64,000 nucleotides of DNA. It comes from Craterostigma plantagineum (taxonomy: Eukaryota; Streptophyta; Magnoliopsida; Lamiales; Linderniaceae). The position numbers and the translations under genes are program-made. The DNA lies in NCBI GenBank assembly GCA_027422505.1, contig JAPQWV010000675.1:186001-250000 (forward strand), in the 5' to 3' direction. The notes under the pieces were generated by a model. It was not told the origin of the DNA. It worked only from the letters and a program-made list of their open reading frames with translations, and made no database searches. Below, piece after piece: positions 12,056-25,273 of the stretch (positions within the stretch are counted from its first letter, which is position 1; each line of letters opens with the position of its first letter).

Positions 12056-14665
12056 AATCCTCCAGTTCCCGAGGGTATAGTCAGAATAGGAGTAGAAGTG
12101 AGTCGCTTCTTCAATTCCTGGAAGCTTTGTTCGCAAGCTTCAGACCACTTGAAAGGTACGTTCTTCCAGGTTAAGTTCGTCAGTGTTGACGCGATGTTAG
12201 AGAAGTCAGCTATAAACTTGCAGTAATATCCCGCAAGTCCTAGGAAACTTCGGACCTCGGTCGGAGTATTTGGTCGTGGCCAAATTGTTCACGGCCTCAA
12301 TTTTACTTGGGTCCACGGAGATTCCATTCCCAGAAATCACGTGTCCCAAGAAGGCTACTTGCTCAAGCCAAAATTCGCATTTCTTGAATTTGGCGTAGAG
12401 TTGTTTCTCTCGCAGGATTCCTAAGACGATTCGTAAATGATTCTCGTGTTCCTCCCTCGTCTTGGAATAGATCAGGATATCGTCAATAAAGACGATTACG
12501 AAACGGTCGAGATAGTTCTTAAAGATTCGATTCATCAAGTCCATAAAAGCAGCTGGGGCATTTGTCAGTCCAAAAGGCATGACCAGAAACTCGTAATGGC
12601 CGTACCTCGTACTGAATGCGGTTTTAGGAACATCTGTCTCCCTAATTTTTAACTGATGGTATCCCGAACGGAGATCAATTTTCGAGAATACCATAGCACC
12701 CTGTAGTTGGTCAAATAGATTATCGATCCTCGGCAACGGATATTTTATCTTGATCGTGATCTTATTCAGCTCCCTATAGTCGATGCATAATCGCATCAAC
12801 CCGTCTTTCTTCCGTACGAATAAAACCGGCGCTCCCCAGGGTGAAAAACTGGGTTGAATAAACCATTTCCGTAACAAGTCTTCTAGCTGTTCCTTCAACT
12901 CCTTCTGTTCGTTCGGCGCTAGGCGATAAGGAGCTTTAGAAATTGGGGCGGACCCCGGCATCAGATCTATCGTAAACTGTATTTCTCGATCAGGGGGTAA
13001 CCCCGGGAGATCATCGGGAAATACATCAATATACTCATTAACTATCGGTACGTCCTTCAGTTCTGGCTGAGGTAATTCCTCTGCCTTCACCGCATATACT
13101 AGATAAGACTCACAACCGGACCTCAGCAGTCGTTGAGCCTTCAGCGCAGAGATTCGCGGAATATGATTCGAAGTAGTCTTTCCCGAAAAAGTGAACACCT
13201 CTTCTTCGGGCAGTTGAAATTTTACGACCTTCTTGTTGCAATCTATGATGGCTCCGTATTTCGAAAGCCAATCCATCCCAAAAATAACATCATAGTCGTT
13301 CATTGGGATCACAATCAGGTCGACGCTCAGATCTCTACCCTCAGTGTTCACGGAACATCCTTCCAGCACTTGGTTAGTGCACGTCGGATCACCGTGTGGT
13401 AGGGTAACTATGTAATTGCACTCAGCTAAGGTAGGAGAAACTCCCACCTTTTCCACATATTTGGCTGACACGAATGAATGTGTAGCCCCAGAGTCAATCA
13501 ACACAGAAGTGGGCACGTCATAAATAGTTAACGTACCCGTCACTACCGAAGGGTTTGCTTCAGCTTCCTCGTTTGTCAAAGTAAAGACGCGTGCTGGAAC
13601 CGGTGGAGGGCGGATTAAGGGTTGATTCGAAGCTTGCGGTATTTTCTCGTTACAGGCCCTTGCATAGTGGCCAATCTTTCCACACCGAAAACACTGGGGA
13701 GTTGGGTTTGGTCTCGGCCCATGGCATACTCCGTAGTGGTAGCACCCACACTGCCGACACTGGGGTACAGTGTTTAGGGGTCGTTTCGAAACGTTAGCTG
13801 GTCCTTGGTTTGGCCTCGGTCTCCAGTTCTGCTGGCCTGGTTGATTTCCACGATTGTTCAGATTATTGCCAAAGAACGGGCGTTTCTGACTCCCTCCTAC
13901 TTGTTGCACCTCTGCTCGTCGTTTGGCATCTTGAACCTTGGTAACTCTACTCTCTGCTTGCTCAGCTAATATTGCTCGTTCAGCGATACGAGCGTAAGTC
14001 TTTCCTTCAGTATCATACATGCTAACGCTTTGGAAGATCTCAGGTTTGAGACCTTCTAGAAAACGCTCGATCTTCAGCTCATCTGTAGCCACTATATGTG
14101 GCGCAAACCTCGAGAGCTGCTCAAATTTGCGGATGTAGTCGGCTACGGACATCCCTTCTTGTTTCAGGTTTATAAATTCATTCAGCTTCTGTGCTCTATC
14201 AGGTGCGGTAAAGTATTTGCCCCGAAAGAGCGTTTTGAACCTTTCCCGGGTCATCATATTGGGATCCTCGAGCACCTGAATGGTGTCCCACCAGTAGCCC
14301 GCGTTCCCACGTAACATAAAGGTGGCACACGTCACCTTTTCAGTATCAGGCAGGTGGCTAACTCGGAACATATTTTCTATTGTTCTGAGCCAATCCTCCG
14401 CAAAGATAGGATCGACTGCCTCCTCGAACGAAGGGGGGTTTAACCGTCGGAACCTTTCCCCGGCAGCCTCTACACGTTCTAGGCCAGGGGATGAGTGACG
14501 TTCCGAGGAATTTTGGCGATGAATGAGATCGTTAATCTGATCGGACTGCCGCCGAATCAGATCAGTTAACTGATGAATGGTAGAGCGGTCCTCATTCGGT
14601 GGGGATTCAGAACCCGCCCTACAACTAGTTTCGCCAACTTCTCTACGTGTCCTTAGCATTTTCAA
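12051..14665 (-). pseudogene. Gypsy G2 gag, protease, RT and start of RNase H
   Basis: The frame 14665-12206 is open for 819 codons from an ATG about 140 bp after the PBS. In order it holds a gag capsid region ([20 protein letters not shown]), a CCHC knuckle ([14 protein letters not shown]), protease ([13 protein letters not shown]), and RT with [11 protein letters not shown], a FIDDILIYS active site and the connection domain. Near 12280 a frameshift moves the sequence after [10 protein letters not shown] to another frame, where SFLGLAGYY and the RNase H start are readable down to 12051. The rest lies at 1-1229 on the other side of G1. This is the longest intact coding stretch among the LTR elements here and could still give a Gag-protease-RT product. 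Confidence 0.93.
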
Positions 14666-14820
14666 CTAGTTCTACAATCAGTCATAGAGAGCACATGTAT
14701 CAAATAACACGTAATCACATACTCAAGAAGTAAACTTACACGTCAGGCTGGTTCTCCAGACTTTTGAGCGGCAGTACATGGACAGTCTTCAGAATCTAAA
14801 GCCGAAGCTCTGATACCACC
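14666..14820 (-). promoter_or_regulatory. G2 leader and primer-binding site
   Basis: GCTCTGATACCA at 14807-14818 is the reverse complement of the tRNA-Met PBS, two bases from the LTR at 14821. The remaining 140 bp to the gag ATG is untranslated leader. Confidence 0.9.
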
Positions 14821-17235
14821 TGTGGCGACCCTACTTTTCTAATTAGGATTAGTGGCGGATTTCCGCAACGTAAGCCGCGGAAGGCTCGTCTAATTAAAAC
14901 TTTTTCCTAAAATAATATACACTAATATAAAAATCCGTCTACATCGTTATCTCTGTACACGGGCCGAAGCCCCATAAATTATCAAAAGAACAAAAAGCGC
15001 TAACGCCGCTCCACAGGTCTTCATCCATGTACCGCACCGCCCTCAAAAGTCCGTGGAGCACCGCCACCAGCCGCCTCAGTCACGACGCGTATCAGCGTCG
15101 AACTCAGTACCTACAATACGTAAACACTGAGCAATTTGCCCAGTGGGTGAATAAAATGCATGTATGCAAGTGTGCACTCAACCCCAAACCCAATACCTCA
15201 CAACATGATATAATGCACACTCTTCTTTTCCCACATTCCTATTTCACACAATAAAGGGCCCTAGGTTAGGCTCGACACCTCCGCGCGCAACAGACTACTG
15301 GGAGGCCACCCCCAAGTCTCGCGGCGAGCTACGCCGGTAGTGCACTGATCGATCACGTCAATGTCCTCCTACCAGGTCGTATATCTCCCGCACCAATAAA
15401 AAGAAAATCCCATCTGGCGGTATGCACCTCGAATCGATCACGTCCGAGTAGACAGATCGATCACGTCTATCTCCGCCAGGTGCCCAGTGAGCCCAACCTC
15501 GACTCCTCTAAGAGTCACCAATCACAAGCATCTCTTTCTACCCCGTACGTCAATATCTCATATTATTACCGTCACACTACGATACAACCATCTCTCGCCC
15601 TAACGTGATATGCACGTGCCATTCATATAAAATATCATAAAACATGATATATATGAAACGTACGTAAAAAATATAAGTCACATAAGTCCCGTAAATCACA
15701 TAATCATATGAAACACATAATTCTGTTTACGTATTGTAGATGGATAATCCACCTACATGTCCTCCCGATATCGCTAAATAAGAGGTCTGGTGGAATCTCT
15801 ATAAGTCGATTCTCTGAATAAATAAATATTATTATATCGGTATATTTGATAAACTGTATAAGTTTTAAATTCCCAAACCCTAATTATAGAAAACCCTAAA
15901 ATTCCTAAAATACTAAAATGTCGAGGTTATTAAGTTATATCGACATCCAATAAATGTCGAGCCTTTACAATCATGCTTAAGGGAAAATGTCGAGACATAT
16001 TATATTAAGAAATATCGAGACATATCGAATCCTATCAATTGTCGAGAACTTAGTTTGTCGAAAGAGTCTAAATATCGAAACCTATAAAAATGTCGAAACT
16101 TTATCATACAAATGTCGAGACCATGCTTATTAAATATCGAGACATAGATGTCAAAACCCTTACTATCAAATGTCGAGAACCATCACATATCGAGGTCTTC
16201 TTATTGCATATATATATCTCGACTTTTATTTACCATGTAGCTCGAAATTTTATCATTATGCAGCTCGACATTTTATCACCTATGCAGCTCGATATTTTCC
16301 TATCATCATCATATATTTTATTAAATGTCGAGTCTTGTAAATGTCTAATTCTTTACACAATGTCGAGATTATAATGACATAGAAATATCGATTTTGTAAA
16401 AGTTACATGTCGAGATCTACCTAAGCATATATATCTCGACATTATCTAGAAATCTTCATATTATATGTCTCGAAACCTAACGAAATCTTTTTAATATTCA
16501 TCCCGACATTTATCTATTAACTGTCTCGACATTTTTATACTATGGTATACCATGTCGAGATTTTCCTAACAGTCGGGGTTTTCCCCCAAAACCCTAAATC
16601 GTACCATTAATATCATTTTATAGAATACACTAATCCCAGCAACTAGCTCATAATTCTTCACTTATTCTCCCAAGAAATCAAAGTTTTCAAAGAAACTAAA
16701 TTTACCAAACATAATTCGAGCCTTGAATAGTTTAGGGTTTTCTTACCAAAATTTTTATAAACTAGATTCTAAACTATGTTTATAATCGATAACTCTCTAT
16801 ATAACGCACGAAAAAATATACATATTGAAAGCACTTAAGCACAAAGAGTTATACATACCTTCTATATGTCGAGTTCTTTGAATTTAGCTCTGATTCTCGT
16901 TATTCTTAGTGTTTGCTTTTATGTTCCTTAGCTTCAACGTTTCTTCTTCATATTCTTAGGATATGTATGTGTATTAGATAGATATTAAAATTTTCGAAAT
17001 TGATGCATGATTAGACAAGTTGCTCATGACGTTAACTTCCCCTATTCTTAAGAAAAAGGTGTATTGTTTACCTCTAAGTAATTTGGGCCAAGATTAAACC
17101 CACTTGGGCCTTATTCGAAAATATGTTTAGCCCATTTAATTAATTCCCATTTTATTATTTTATCAAAATTCCTAGTTTACAATTTACACAATTTATTACC
17201 TCAACATTTCGTATTAAATTTTTACGGGTATTACA
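14821..17235 (-). repeat. G2 5' LTR (2415 bp)
   Basis: On the minus strand it begins TGTAATACCCG at 17235 and ends GGTCGCCACA at 14821, next to the PBS. A second copy with the same ends lies at 52632-55157. About 15900-16560 holds roughly 26 TCGA sites, mostly as TGTCGAGA-type words. The part near 14950-15400 is GC-richer and includes GGGGCTTCGGCCCG, also seen in the tandem LTR array near 31910. The partner 3' LTR lies off the left edge. Confidence 0.92.
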
Positions 17236-17449
17236 GTAAACATTCTAAGCGACATTAGATCAAGGCATCCTAAAGGATTTCGTCATCCCCCAAAATTATA
17301 TCTATATATATATATATAAATGTTTTTCATTTATTTTATTTTTACTTTTTTTAAAAAATTTATCTATGTCACGTAAGATGAAGCAAATAAGCAAAGAAAA
17401 CACATAACATAGAACATTTAGTAGCACTGAAGATCAGGTAAAGCACATA
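17236..17449 (-). other. Copia A post-RNase H spacer (truncated)
   Basis: This AT-rich stretch includes a (TA)n run near 17305. It matches the spacers downstream of RNase H in D and E and carries one PPT-like run near 17290. It contains no gene. Confidence 0.75.
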
Positions 17450-18840
17450 TTACAGAAGAAAAAACATGCCTAATTTGCCGACAAGGAATTGAAATCGTTT
17501 TTCATCCAATGCCTTGGTGAAAATGTCAGCTAGTTGGTACTCCGTGTTCACGAAATACATATCTATGGTGCCTTTTCGACATGATCTTTGATAAAGTGAT
17601 ATCTAATGTCTATGTGTTTTGTGCGTGAGTGATGAACAGGATTGCAAGTGATAGCGATGGCACTTTGACTATCACTATATATGGGTATATTATTTAAATT
17701 GTACCCATGTCGCAAAGTTGAGTCCGCATTCGCAGCATCTGGGAGCAACAACTGGCGGCAGCCACGTATTCCGCTTCAGCCGTCGAAGTTGACACGCAGT
17801 TCTGATTTGGATGACCAGTAGACCAGCTTTTCGCCTAGAAATTGAGCGCCACCGGACGTGCTTTTCCTGTCCATTCGGCAACCTGCATAATCAGCGTCAG
17901 TATAGCCGATAAGTTTGAAATTCGTACCCTTTGGATACCATAGTCCAAGGGTAGAAGTGCCCTTAAGGTAACGTAGAACCCTTTTAACCGCGAGCATATG
18001 GGATTCTCTGGAATCGGCTTGAAAACGGGCGCATAAACAGGTGGAAAACATGATATCCGACCGGCTTGAGGTGAGGTAGAGAAGAGATCCAATGATGCTG
18101 CGATACAGCGTGATGTCGACCGATTTTCCAGAGGGATCGGCATCCAACTTACAGCGTGGTGACATAGGAGTGCTGAGAGGCTTGCTCTAATCTTGATGGA
18201 ATTTCTTCAGAATATCCTTAATGTACTTTGTCTGACTAATGAAAATCCCATCTTCGAGTTGCCTGACTTGTAGTCCTAAGATTAACTGCATCTCTCCCAT
18301 GTGACTCATCTCAAACTTGCTTGTCATTAGATCTCCAAACTTCGTGCAAAGCCATGGATTAGTTGATCCGAAGATGATGTCGTCGATACTTGAACGACCA
18401 TCAGATCTTCGTCTTGCCATTTGATGAAGAGAGTTGTGTCTATCGTTCCTCGTATGAATCCAGACTTCACGAGGGATTTACTCAGGACATCTTACCAAGC
18501 GCGAGGGGCTCGTTTTAGTCCGTAGAGAGCTTTGTCCAAACGATAGATGTGATTGGGATGTTCTTGATCGACAAAACCTTCTAGCTGAGCGACATAGACT
18601 TCTTCTTTTGAAACGCCGTTGAGAAAGGTGGTCTTAACATCTATTTGATAGACTTTGAAGTCTTTGTGAGCCGCATAAGCTAAAAGAAGGCGGATAGCTT
18701 TGATTCGAGCAATAGGAGCATAGGTCTCGTCGTAGTCGATGCCTTCCTGTTGATTGTATCTCTTCGCAACTAGCCTTGCTTTGTTCCAGATCACTTCACC
18801 ATCTTCATTCTTCTTGTTTTTGAATACCCATTTAGTTTCG
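17450..18840 (-). pseudogene. Copia A reverse transcriptase and RNase H (broken)
   Basis: RT appears at 18840-18187 ([47 protein letters not shown], then IDDIIFGSTNP). RNase H appears at 18165-17450 ([54 protein letters not shown]). Compared with D and E, four bases are missing near 18387 inside the codons for the YVDD active site, which removes YV and shifts frame. More shifts occur near 18190 and 17760. The enzyme cannot be made from this copy. Confidence 0.92.
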
Positions 18841-20829
18841 ACAATTGTTTTCCCATGTGGACGGGGTACTAGGGTTCACACTTGAAGACGTTCGAATAGG
18901 TTGATTTCCTCTTGCATCGCATTTATCCAATCCGGGTCTCGTCGTGCGTCTGCTACCTTGGTAGGCTCATTTTTACTTAAGAAGCAGCTGAAGAGACTAT
19001 GTTGACGACGTGTCTTCACTCCATCCGAAGGATCGCCAATTATCTTCTAGTCCACTTGCGCTCATGAGGTAAGGCTGAAGTTGATGCATCAGCCATCTGT
19101 GAGTCTAGATTTCCTATAGTCTCCGTTTGACCAATTGTTTGAGAAAGTTCCAATTCTGCACTTGGATCGATCGTCTCTGATGATTCTTCCTCAATAACCA
19201 CTGTAGATTCTTCATTATTCTGTGGAAATTTTGAATCGGGTGGGTAGGGACGTGAGAATAACTTGGTACGTCGGTCTCGTCGGGTGGAGAATCCATTGTA
19301 GGTGTAGCAGTGTGTGACCGATATACTGGCTCGAAGAGATAGTCCAAATCGTCTAATGCAAGTCTCGTTGCTTCCTCTGACGCTGAATTCAGAGTTGTTG
19401 CCATCTTCTGTTGGTTTTGTGCCAACACACCAGTAAAAACAGGTTCTGAACTGTTATATTCAGAAGCTATCTGGTTAGGTACGGGTCCTGAACTGAGGTG
19501 TGCAAGAGCCATTGGGTTGAGCACGGGTCCTGGAGTGAAGTGACCAGATGCCATTTCGTTCACTTCGTGAAAAGTGACGTTATAGCTTTCCTTAATTGTG
19601 TGGTTGGACTTGATGTATACTCGGTACGCTTTGGATGTTGAAGAATACCCGACGAAGGTTGCTTCGAGTGCTTTAGGGTCGAACTTAGCACGGTGCTCTC
19701 TGTCATTCGGCACAAAACACTTGCACCCGAAGACTTTGAAGAAAGATATATTGGGTACTCATTTGTTGATAATTTCGTACAGAGTCTTGTCAAAGCGCTT
19801 GTGAACTACCGTCCTGTTTTGAGTGAAACAAGCGGTATTTACTGCTTCAACCCATAGGAAATGTGGAAGACCAGAGTGGAGGATCATCGTACGCGCGGCT
19901 TCCACTAGAGTTATGTTCTTTCATTCGACTACCCCATTATGTTGAGGAGTCTTGGCGGCTGAAAATTGTTGACTTATTCCAAGTTTCAGATAAAATTCAC
20001 TGAGTTGATTGTTCTTGAACTCAGTGCCGTTGTCTGCGAATAACTTGAATAGTCTGTTGCAGCAGATTTTGAGTAGTCTTCACAAAGATGATAATCAAGT
20101 CACCGGTCTCATCTTTGGTTCGGAGGAACTTTGTCCAAGTGTAGCGAGAGTAGTCATCGACGATAACTAGCACATACTTGCGTCCAATGATACTCTGTGT
20201 CTGCATTGGCTCACAGAGGTCCATGTGGATTAGTTCCAATGGGCGAGAGTAGACGCAATTTGTTTGACATGATGAGACGCTCGCTTCATTTTTCCTAATT
20301 GACATGCCGAACATTGATGCTCCCTTTGTAGTAGTATAGTTGGAAGACCGTGGACCAATTATTTCGTAGAAAGACGTTGGAAAGCTTTCATATTCAGATG
20401 AGACATTCGTTGATGCCATAAGCTGTTCCTCTGTAAAATAGTCTGAGAGATGAGGCATACAGATGTCGAGGGCCGCAAGGATGTCAGGTTTATCGTGTAG
20501 AGATTTGATTTCCGAAGTCCTTGAAGGAGTTCCGCGTCCTGACTATCCAAAATTCTGCACCGGTCAGCATGAAAGACCATATGGAACCCTTTGTCACAGA
20601 ACTTGCCTATGCTGAACAAGTTATGGCGGAGGCCTTCCACGTAGGAGACATCTTTTATAGTCAGATTCTCCAGAATGATATCCCCAAGTCCTAGAATCGG
20701 GGCTGAATCGTTGTTTCCAAACCTGACTTTTCCATTCAGTCGGTCTTGATAGTTGCTCAGCAGCTCTTGGTTTCCCGTCATGTGTGTGGAGCAACTAGTG
20801 TCAAGGTAGCACACATGATGGATCTGCAA
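18841..20829 (-). pseudogene. Copia A protease, GAG_pre-integrase and integrase (broken)
   Basis: A protease-like motif LDTSCSTHMTG (a variant of the usual DSGCSxHMTG) is near 20800. GAG_pre-integrase (LWHQRMSHLNMKAFQRL) is near 20400. The integrase core starts near 20220 (LELIHMDLCEPMQ, VIVDDYSRYTW). The C-terminal integrase and variable linker fill 19990-18860 in several frames (PNDREHRAKFDPKALEATFVGYS). The glycine after the protease aspartate is replaced by threonine, and frames change near 20360 and 20020. Confidence 0.85.
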
Positions 20830-23800
20830 AAATAATTTAGAGAGCTTTAGGTACCCACTTAAAAATGGGTCCTCTCAGCAGATTTAGATTTTGGTTCAGA
20901 TATGGTTCCTAACTATTATCGGTAAGAGCTTTAGCGACCCAAGTTGCCTTTGAGGAGATAACTTTGGGTTTTGCTTTATGAGACTTAGCCTTTATGGCTT
21001 TTGTCTTCTTAAGAACCCAAGTGGGTTGAACCAGGCAGGGAAATTGAATTTCAGCACGAGCAAATGCACGAGTAGGCTTGAGTGAGGAAAAGATCTTTTC
21101 ATTGGATAGTCTCCTAAGGTGCTGGGGGATTCAATCTTAACGGGACACCTTAGGTGAAAACAAGCATGTATAGCGCCATATGCTTTCTTTATGGCGGGAT
21201 CTTGTTTCCTACGTGTCATCTTAGATGCATTTGTCTTAGAATTATTAATTTTTGTTTTCGATGTGGAGCCTATTTCGAAATTAGTGCTTCTAAATGTGAT
21301 CGGTTTGAGGGAGTGTGTAGAAGCAATTATTTGAAACGAGGAAATGGCTCTTTTATTTTTCCGAGTGTCTTTTATTTTTGCAGAAGGAGAAACAATACTG
21401 GAAACATTCAAATTGACTTCTCTATTTTATTCTAGACACCCACGCCTTCGTATCTAGTGCTGGCCCTACGCTCCTGTAGACGTAGGTGAAATAGTGTTAG
21501 GCTTAGCACTTCTAATAATACGTTTATGATCTACTGAAGGCGCATTTTCAATTTTCACGCTTTTTGGAATCGCGTGGGAAATAACTTGGGAAGTTGAAGA
21601 AGCTTTGAGATTCTCAATCTCTTCTAGGAACTTTTTCTTTTCAGCTTCACAATTCTCTCGTTCTGTTTTTAATGAGCCTCTTAACTCCTCAATTTTCCAA
21701 ACAATAGGTGGTATATAGAGAGAATTTTCAGAATGATGAATTTGTGCTTCTTCTTTAATAGAAAGATCTTCGGGTAGATTAATTGACTCAAGACACCAAC
21801 CTTTGGGAAGTTCCCTAATGTTGTAGCTTTGATTCAATTCGGTGTAGGAGAAGGGAATTTCAACCCCAGTCTTGGCTTTTCTTTTGGCTTCTTCTAAAGC
21901 ATCTATCTCTTTAGCATTAGTAAAAACCGTAAGATATGTTAATCCTAAACCCATGTATTGAATGTCGTAAAGTTGCTTACAATCAACTTTTGACAAACAC
22001 TGTGGGTTCTCAAAGCCTAAGCCAAATTTATAATCATAAAGTTCTAAGTCCTTGGGTTGATTTAAGAATATTGTGTGTTCAGTCTGTTCCATTCTAACAA
22101 GAAGATCTTCTAACTTTTTAACCTTAGCATATAACTTCTTTCGTTCTTCCCCTAAAAGAGCATAGTTGTTTTCTATTGTAATTTTGGAGACTTGACAGGC
22201 ATCTAATTCTACACCAAGTTTACTAACTTTTGCATTTGATTCTTCTAATTGGGCTTCTAGGTTAGTAATCATAGTGGTAGCTTCGGTTATCCTACAATTG
22301 AAGGTCACTTTCTCGTTGAGATTCCTAACCAAACAATTGTAGTTATTTGCTAGCCTATCCTCCAATCTTTAATCTTCACACTATACTGCTCTGTCTTAGA
22401 TGAACTAGTCTCCCTAGAATGTAAGCTCTTAGTGAGTTCCTTTATCTTCGTATGAGAACTTCTAAGTTCGGATTCGAGACTAGTGATCTTCTCTTTTGAC
22501 CTAGACAATTTGTCTTCTACTTCCTTTATATAATTCTTCTCATGTTTCATGTTAGCGTATTCTATTTTATACGATTCTAATATGGTCAACAATGTGGAAG
22601 AAGTGACTACCTCTTTTGACGAGGTGGATGCGTTGTCTTCGTCCACCCGGTTGGATGTTTCGGCGTCCGATTCATTATCGAGACGCGCCATGAGGGCTAA
22701 ATTCTCTTCTTCAGAACTCGACGTGTCCTCGAGCCATTGGTCTTGTTCGGCCATGAGAGCTACTCCAGCTTCCTTCTGTTTAGTCAATTGGAGCTTCCTA
22801 GAGTAGTAGTTGGCATCTCTCTTCTTCGGAAGAGTGCACTCTCTGACAAAGTGACATGGCTTACCACAGTTGAAGCATTTGCTAGCCTCTTTTGGGTTCT
22901 TGACTTCGGAGCTCTCTGGTGCACGTTCTTTGTTTTTAGAGCTTGTAGTCCGAAGTCTGTTGGCTGAGGTTGAAGATTTCTTCTTGAAGTACTTCTTACT
23001 CATCATTTTTCCAATTAAGGCCAACTGCTTCCCTAGGGCTTTTATATTTGGCTCAACGTCGGAGTCCGATTCTTCTTCTGACTCTGAAGGAGAAGGAGAC
23101 CTAATGATCTTTTCTTTTCTTGATTTTGAGCTCCTCTTCACCGAGACCAAGGCAACAGTGTCATCGATCTGTTTGCCCTTCTTCTCCTTGTGAATCTCGC
23201 TTATATCATCCTCATGTTGTGCGAGATTATCAAACACGGCATGGATATCCAGCTCCTCTAGATCTTTATTCTGTCGAATTTGAGTGGATATTTTCTTCCA
23301 TTCCGCGGCAGAGAAAAGAGAAATCTGATGTTTGTCTCCATATTGGTCTTCGTGATTTCTATCTTCCTCATCTTTTTGAGAAGAGTGAGGTATCTTTGGT
23401 AGATCTCATATAGACTCTCCTTCGACTTTGCTTTGAAGGAGTCGTAAGCAGTGAGAATGTTCGCCTTTTTGGCCTTTATGCCAACTTCCGTCCTCTGCAT
23501 CATCCTATGTAGTTCATCCCACATTCCATTAGCGATGAAAGGCAATCAATCTGTCTATATATGTCGTTGGGGATGCCCTGCATGAGGGTATTCATGGCTA
23601 CTAGATCAGCCTTGGCTCGAGCCCTTTCCTCTATAGAGTATTCCCTAGGCTCCTTTAGTCGCCTAGAAGGTGGAATTGGAGGAGTAGCTCTTTCATCACC
23701 GGGTACATGGACCCAGAATTGTGCCGGTCCCTCTTCAAGAGACTGCAATAGATTTTCAGCTTGATCTTTTAAAGCAATGAAATTGAGGAAACGGCTTCTC

Positions 23801-23868
23801 CAAACGGTATATTCGCCTCGTTGCAAAATCGGCGGACGGTTGTCATTTCCAAGAGAATAAGCATCCAT
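20830..23868 (-). pseudogene. Copia A gag, with CCHC knuckle and long coiled coils (broken)
   Basis: The ATG at 23868 opens a copia gag (NDNRPPILQRGEYTVWRSRF). The capsid-type UBN2 region follows in another frame at 23545-23258 (KAKKANILTAYDSFKAKSKE). The block at 23237-22350 contains a Ser/Glu/Asp-rich tract, the nucleocapsid knuckle CFNCGKPCHFVREC and heptad-like coils. The block at 22365-21466 is almost entirely coiled coil (LEAQLEESNAKVSKLGVEL). A Lys-rich region continues to about 20990. At nearly 1000 residues this gag is far larger than a typical copia gag of a few hundred. Large gags with coiled coils are reported for Sireviruses. Confidence 0.85.
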
Positions 23869-24909
23869 TTTGTGTAGTATTTGAGTTGTTGAAGGATCTT
23901 CGTTAAGTGTTTTGAACGTTTGAAGATGATGTAATGTGCTTCACAAGTGACAAAGTTTGTTAGTAGCGTTTGATTCGAAAAAATAGTTCGAGAATTATTT
24001 TCGATTTAATCTTTAAAGTTTGATCGAAAATAATTTCGTCGAAATAGATATAATGTCTGTCAGAGAAATATTTTTTCGAGCGAAATAAATTGCTCAAAAT
24101 CGTTCGGTCGAGAAAAATTTCCTGATCGTGAATTTATTTCGATCGTAAAGAAACAGTACGTTAGTAAGTTTCTCGACAAGTCAAAATAAATCTATTGACT
24201 GGAAAAGTTTCTCGCGTGTAAATGATTTTTGCCTGGTCAAACGTTAAAGGTCTGACCGAAAATTTTTTTCGAGAGAAAGTTTTTACGCATGCAAAGTCAA
24301 AATTGGTCTCTCTAAAAAAAATTTCGCTGAATAATGCTCGAGAAATATTTCTAACTAGAATCGTTTCTTGTGTTGACGATTCTATCGCTGACTTCATATT
24401 CTGATCGAGAAAAATTCTCGCGCCAAGTTTTTCGATCGAGAAATTAATCCGATCGTAAACCTAGCGAGAAAAATTAGAACGATCGAGAAAAATCACATAA
24501 TACGATTAACACAAAGTCAAGCAAAAACAACGAATTAGACAGTGAAATTTCAGGTAATTGCTCGCATTCATTTACTGACTATGCACGAACAAGCAATTAA
24601 GCACGTTATGAAGCAAAATATGTCGAAATTGATCAAAATCAGAACGTGTTCTTCATGTTCTTCGCAAACAGTAAATCACAGAATCAATTTAATTCTTAAA
24701 TCGAAGTTCAAACAGCTACAAATCTGATCGCAATCAACATTTAGCACTTAAACGACCACAGAAACATCAAATTCAAGTCAATTAAGCTCAGAAATAAACT
24801 ATTGGATCGAAAATAATTTTTCGCACCAAACTGTTCTTCGATGAACAGTAATCAGAAAATGATTTTCAATCCAATTCTAACAATTTTCGATTCAAAACAC
24901 AACGAATCT
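23869..24909 (-). other. Copia A leader rich in TCGA and CGAGAAA words
   Basis: This is about 1 kb of untranslated leader between PBS and gag. It is AT-rich and crowded with short degenerate words such as GATCGAGAAA, TTTTTCGATC and TCGAAATA. The same words fill the 3' spacers of B, D and E. No ORF here is credible. Confidence 0.7.
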
Positions 24910-24922
24910 GCTCTGATACCAA
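24910..24922 (-). promoter_or_regulatory. Copia A primer-binding site
   Basis: GCTCTGATACCAA is the reverse complement of the copia PBS TTGGTATCAGAGC, one base from the LTR. It fits priming by initiator tRNA-Met. Confidence 0.92.
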
Positions 24923-24923
24923 T

Positions 24924-25273
24924 TGTTAGGTCCTACTATTAACAACTCAATGATCCTAGGCATGAATTCTAAGTAATTCGATGATAATGATCGACATTGA
25001 GATTCGATCGAAAAACTCAAATGAAGAACAAGAGAGAGAATTCGAGTAGAGTGAGAAAGTTACTATTGTTTATCTCTATAGAAATTGAACTGCAAGCCTT
25101 TCGGATCAATTTCCAAAACTTTCTCTATTCAGCACAATTTGTTTACATGTATTTATACCAAACAAACTTGGTATAAATATCAAACTAGTCCTAATCTAAG
25201 GACTACTATACAAACACCCCTAATTACAATGACAACTAATAAAATCAAGCACAATTAAAATATATACTCTACA
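24924..25273 (-). repeat. Copia A 5' LTR (350 bp)
   Basis: On the minus strand it runs TGTAGAGTAT to CCTAACA, and it matches 35660-36010 almost throughout. It includes a TATA-like ACCAAGTTTG/TATAAATAC region near 25160. The terminal TG and CA are intact. Confidence 0.93.

Larger units (their letters stand above)
17236..25273 (-). mobile_element. Ty1/copia element A, 5' part to just past RNase H
   Basis: The minus-strand copia reads 5' LTR (24924-25273), PBS, leader, gag, protease, integrase, RT, RNase H, then about 215 bp of 3' spacer cut at 17235 by the G2 LTR. Spacer sequence at 17245-17290 matches the post-RNase H sequence of D (50380-50430) and E (61478-61540). Its own 3' half must therefore lie beyond G2, off the window. 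Frameshifts and deletions are spread through pol, so the copy is dead. The large coiled-coil gag and the family's repeated PPTs suggest the Sirevirus group; the 350 bp LTR is short for that group. Confidence 0.9.

Noticed and set aside
14807..14818. tRNA-like sequence matches (also 4388, 24910, 52618)
   Set aside because: They are 12-13 bp primer-binding sites next to LTR ends, with no tRNA body.
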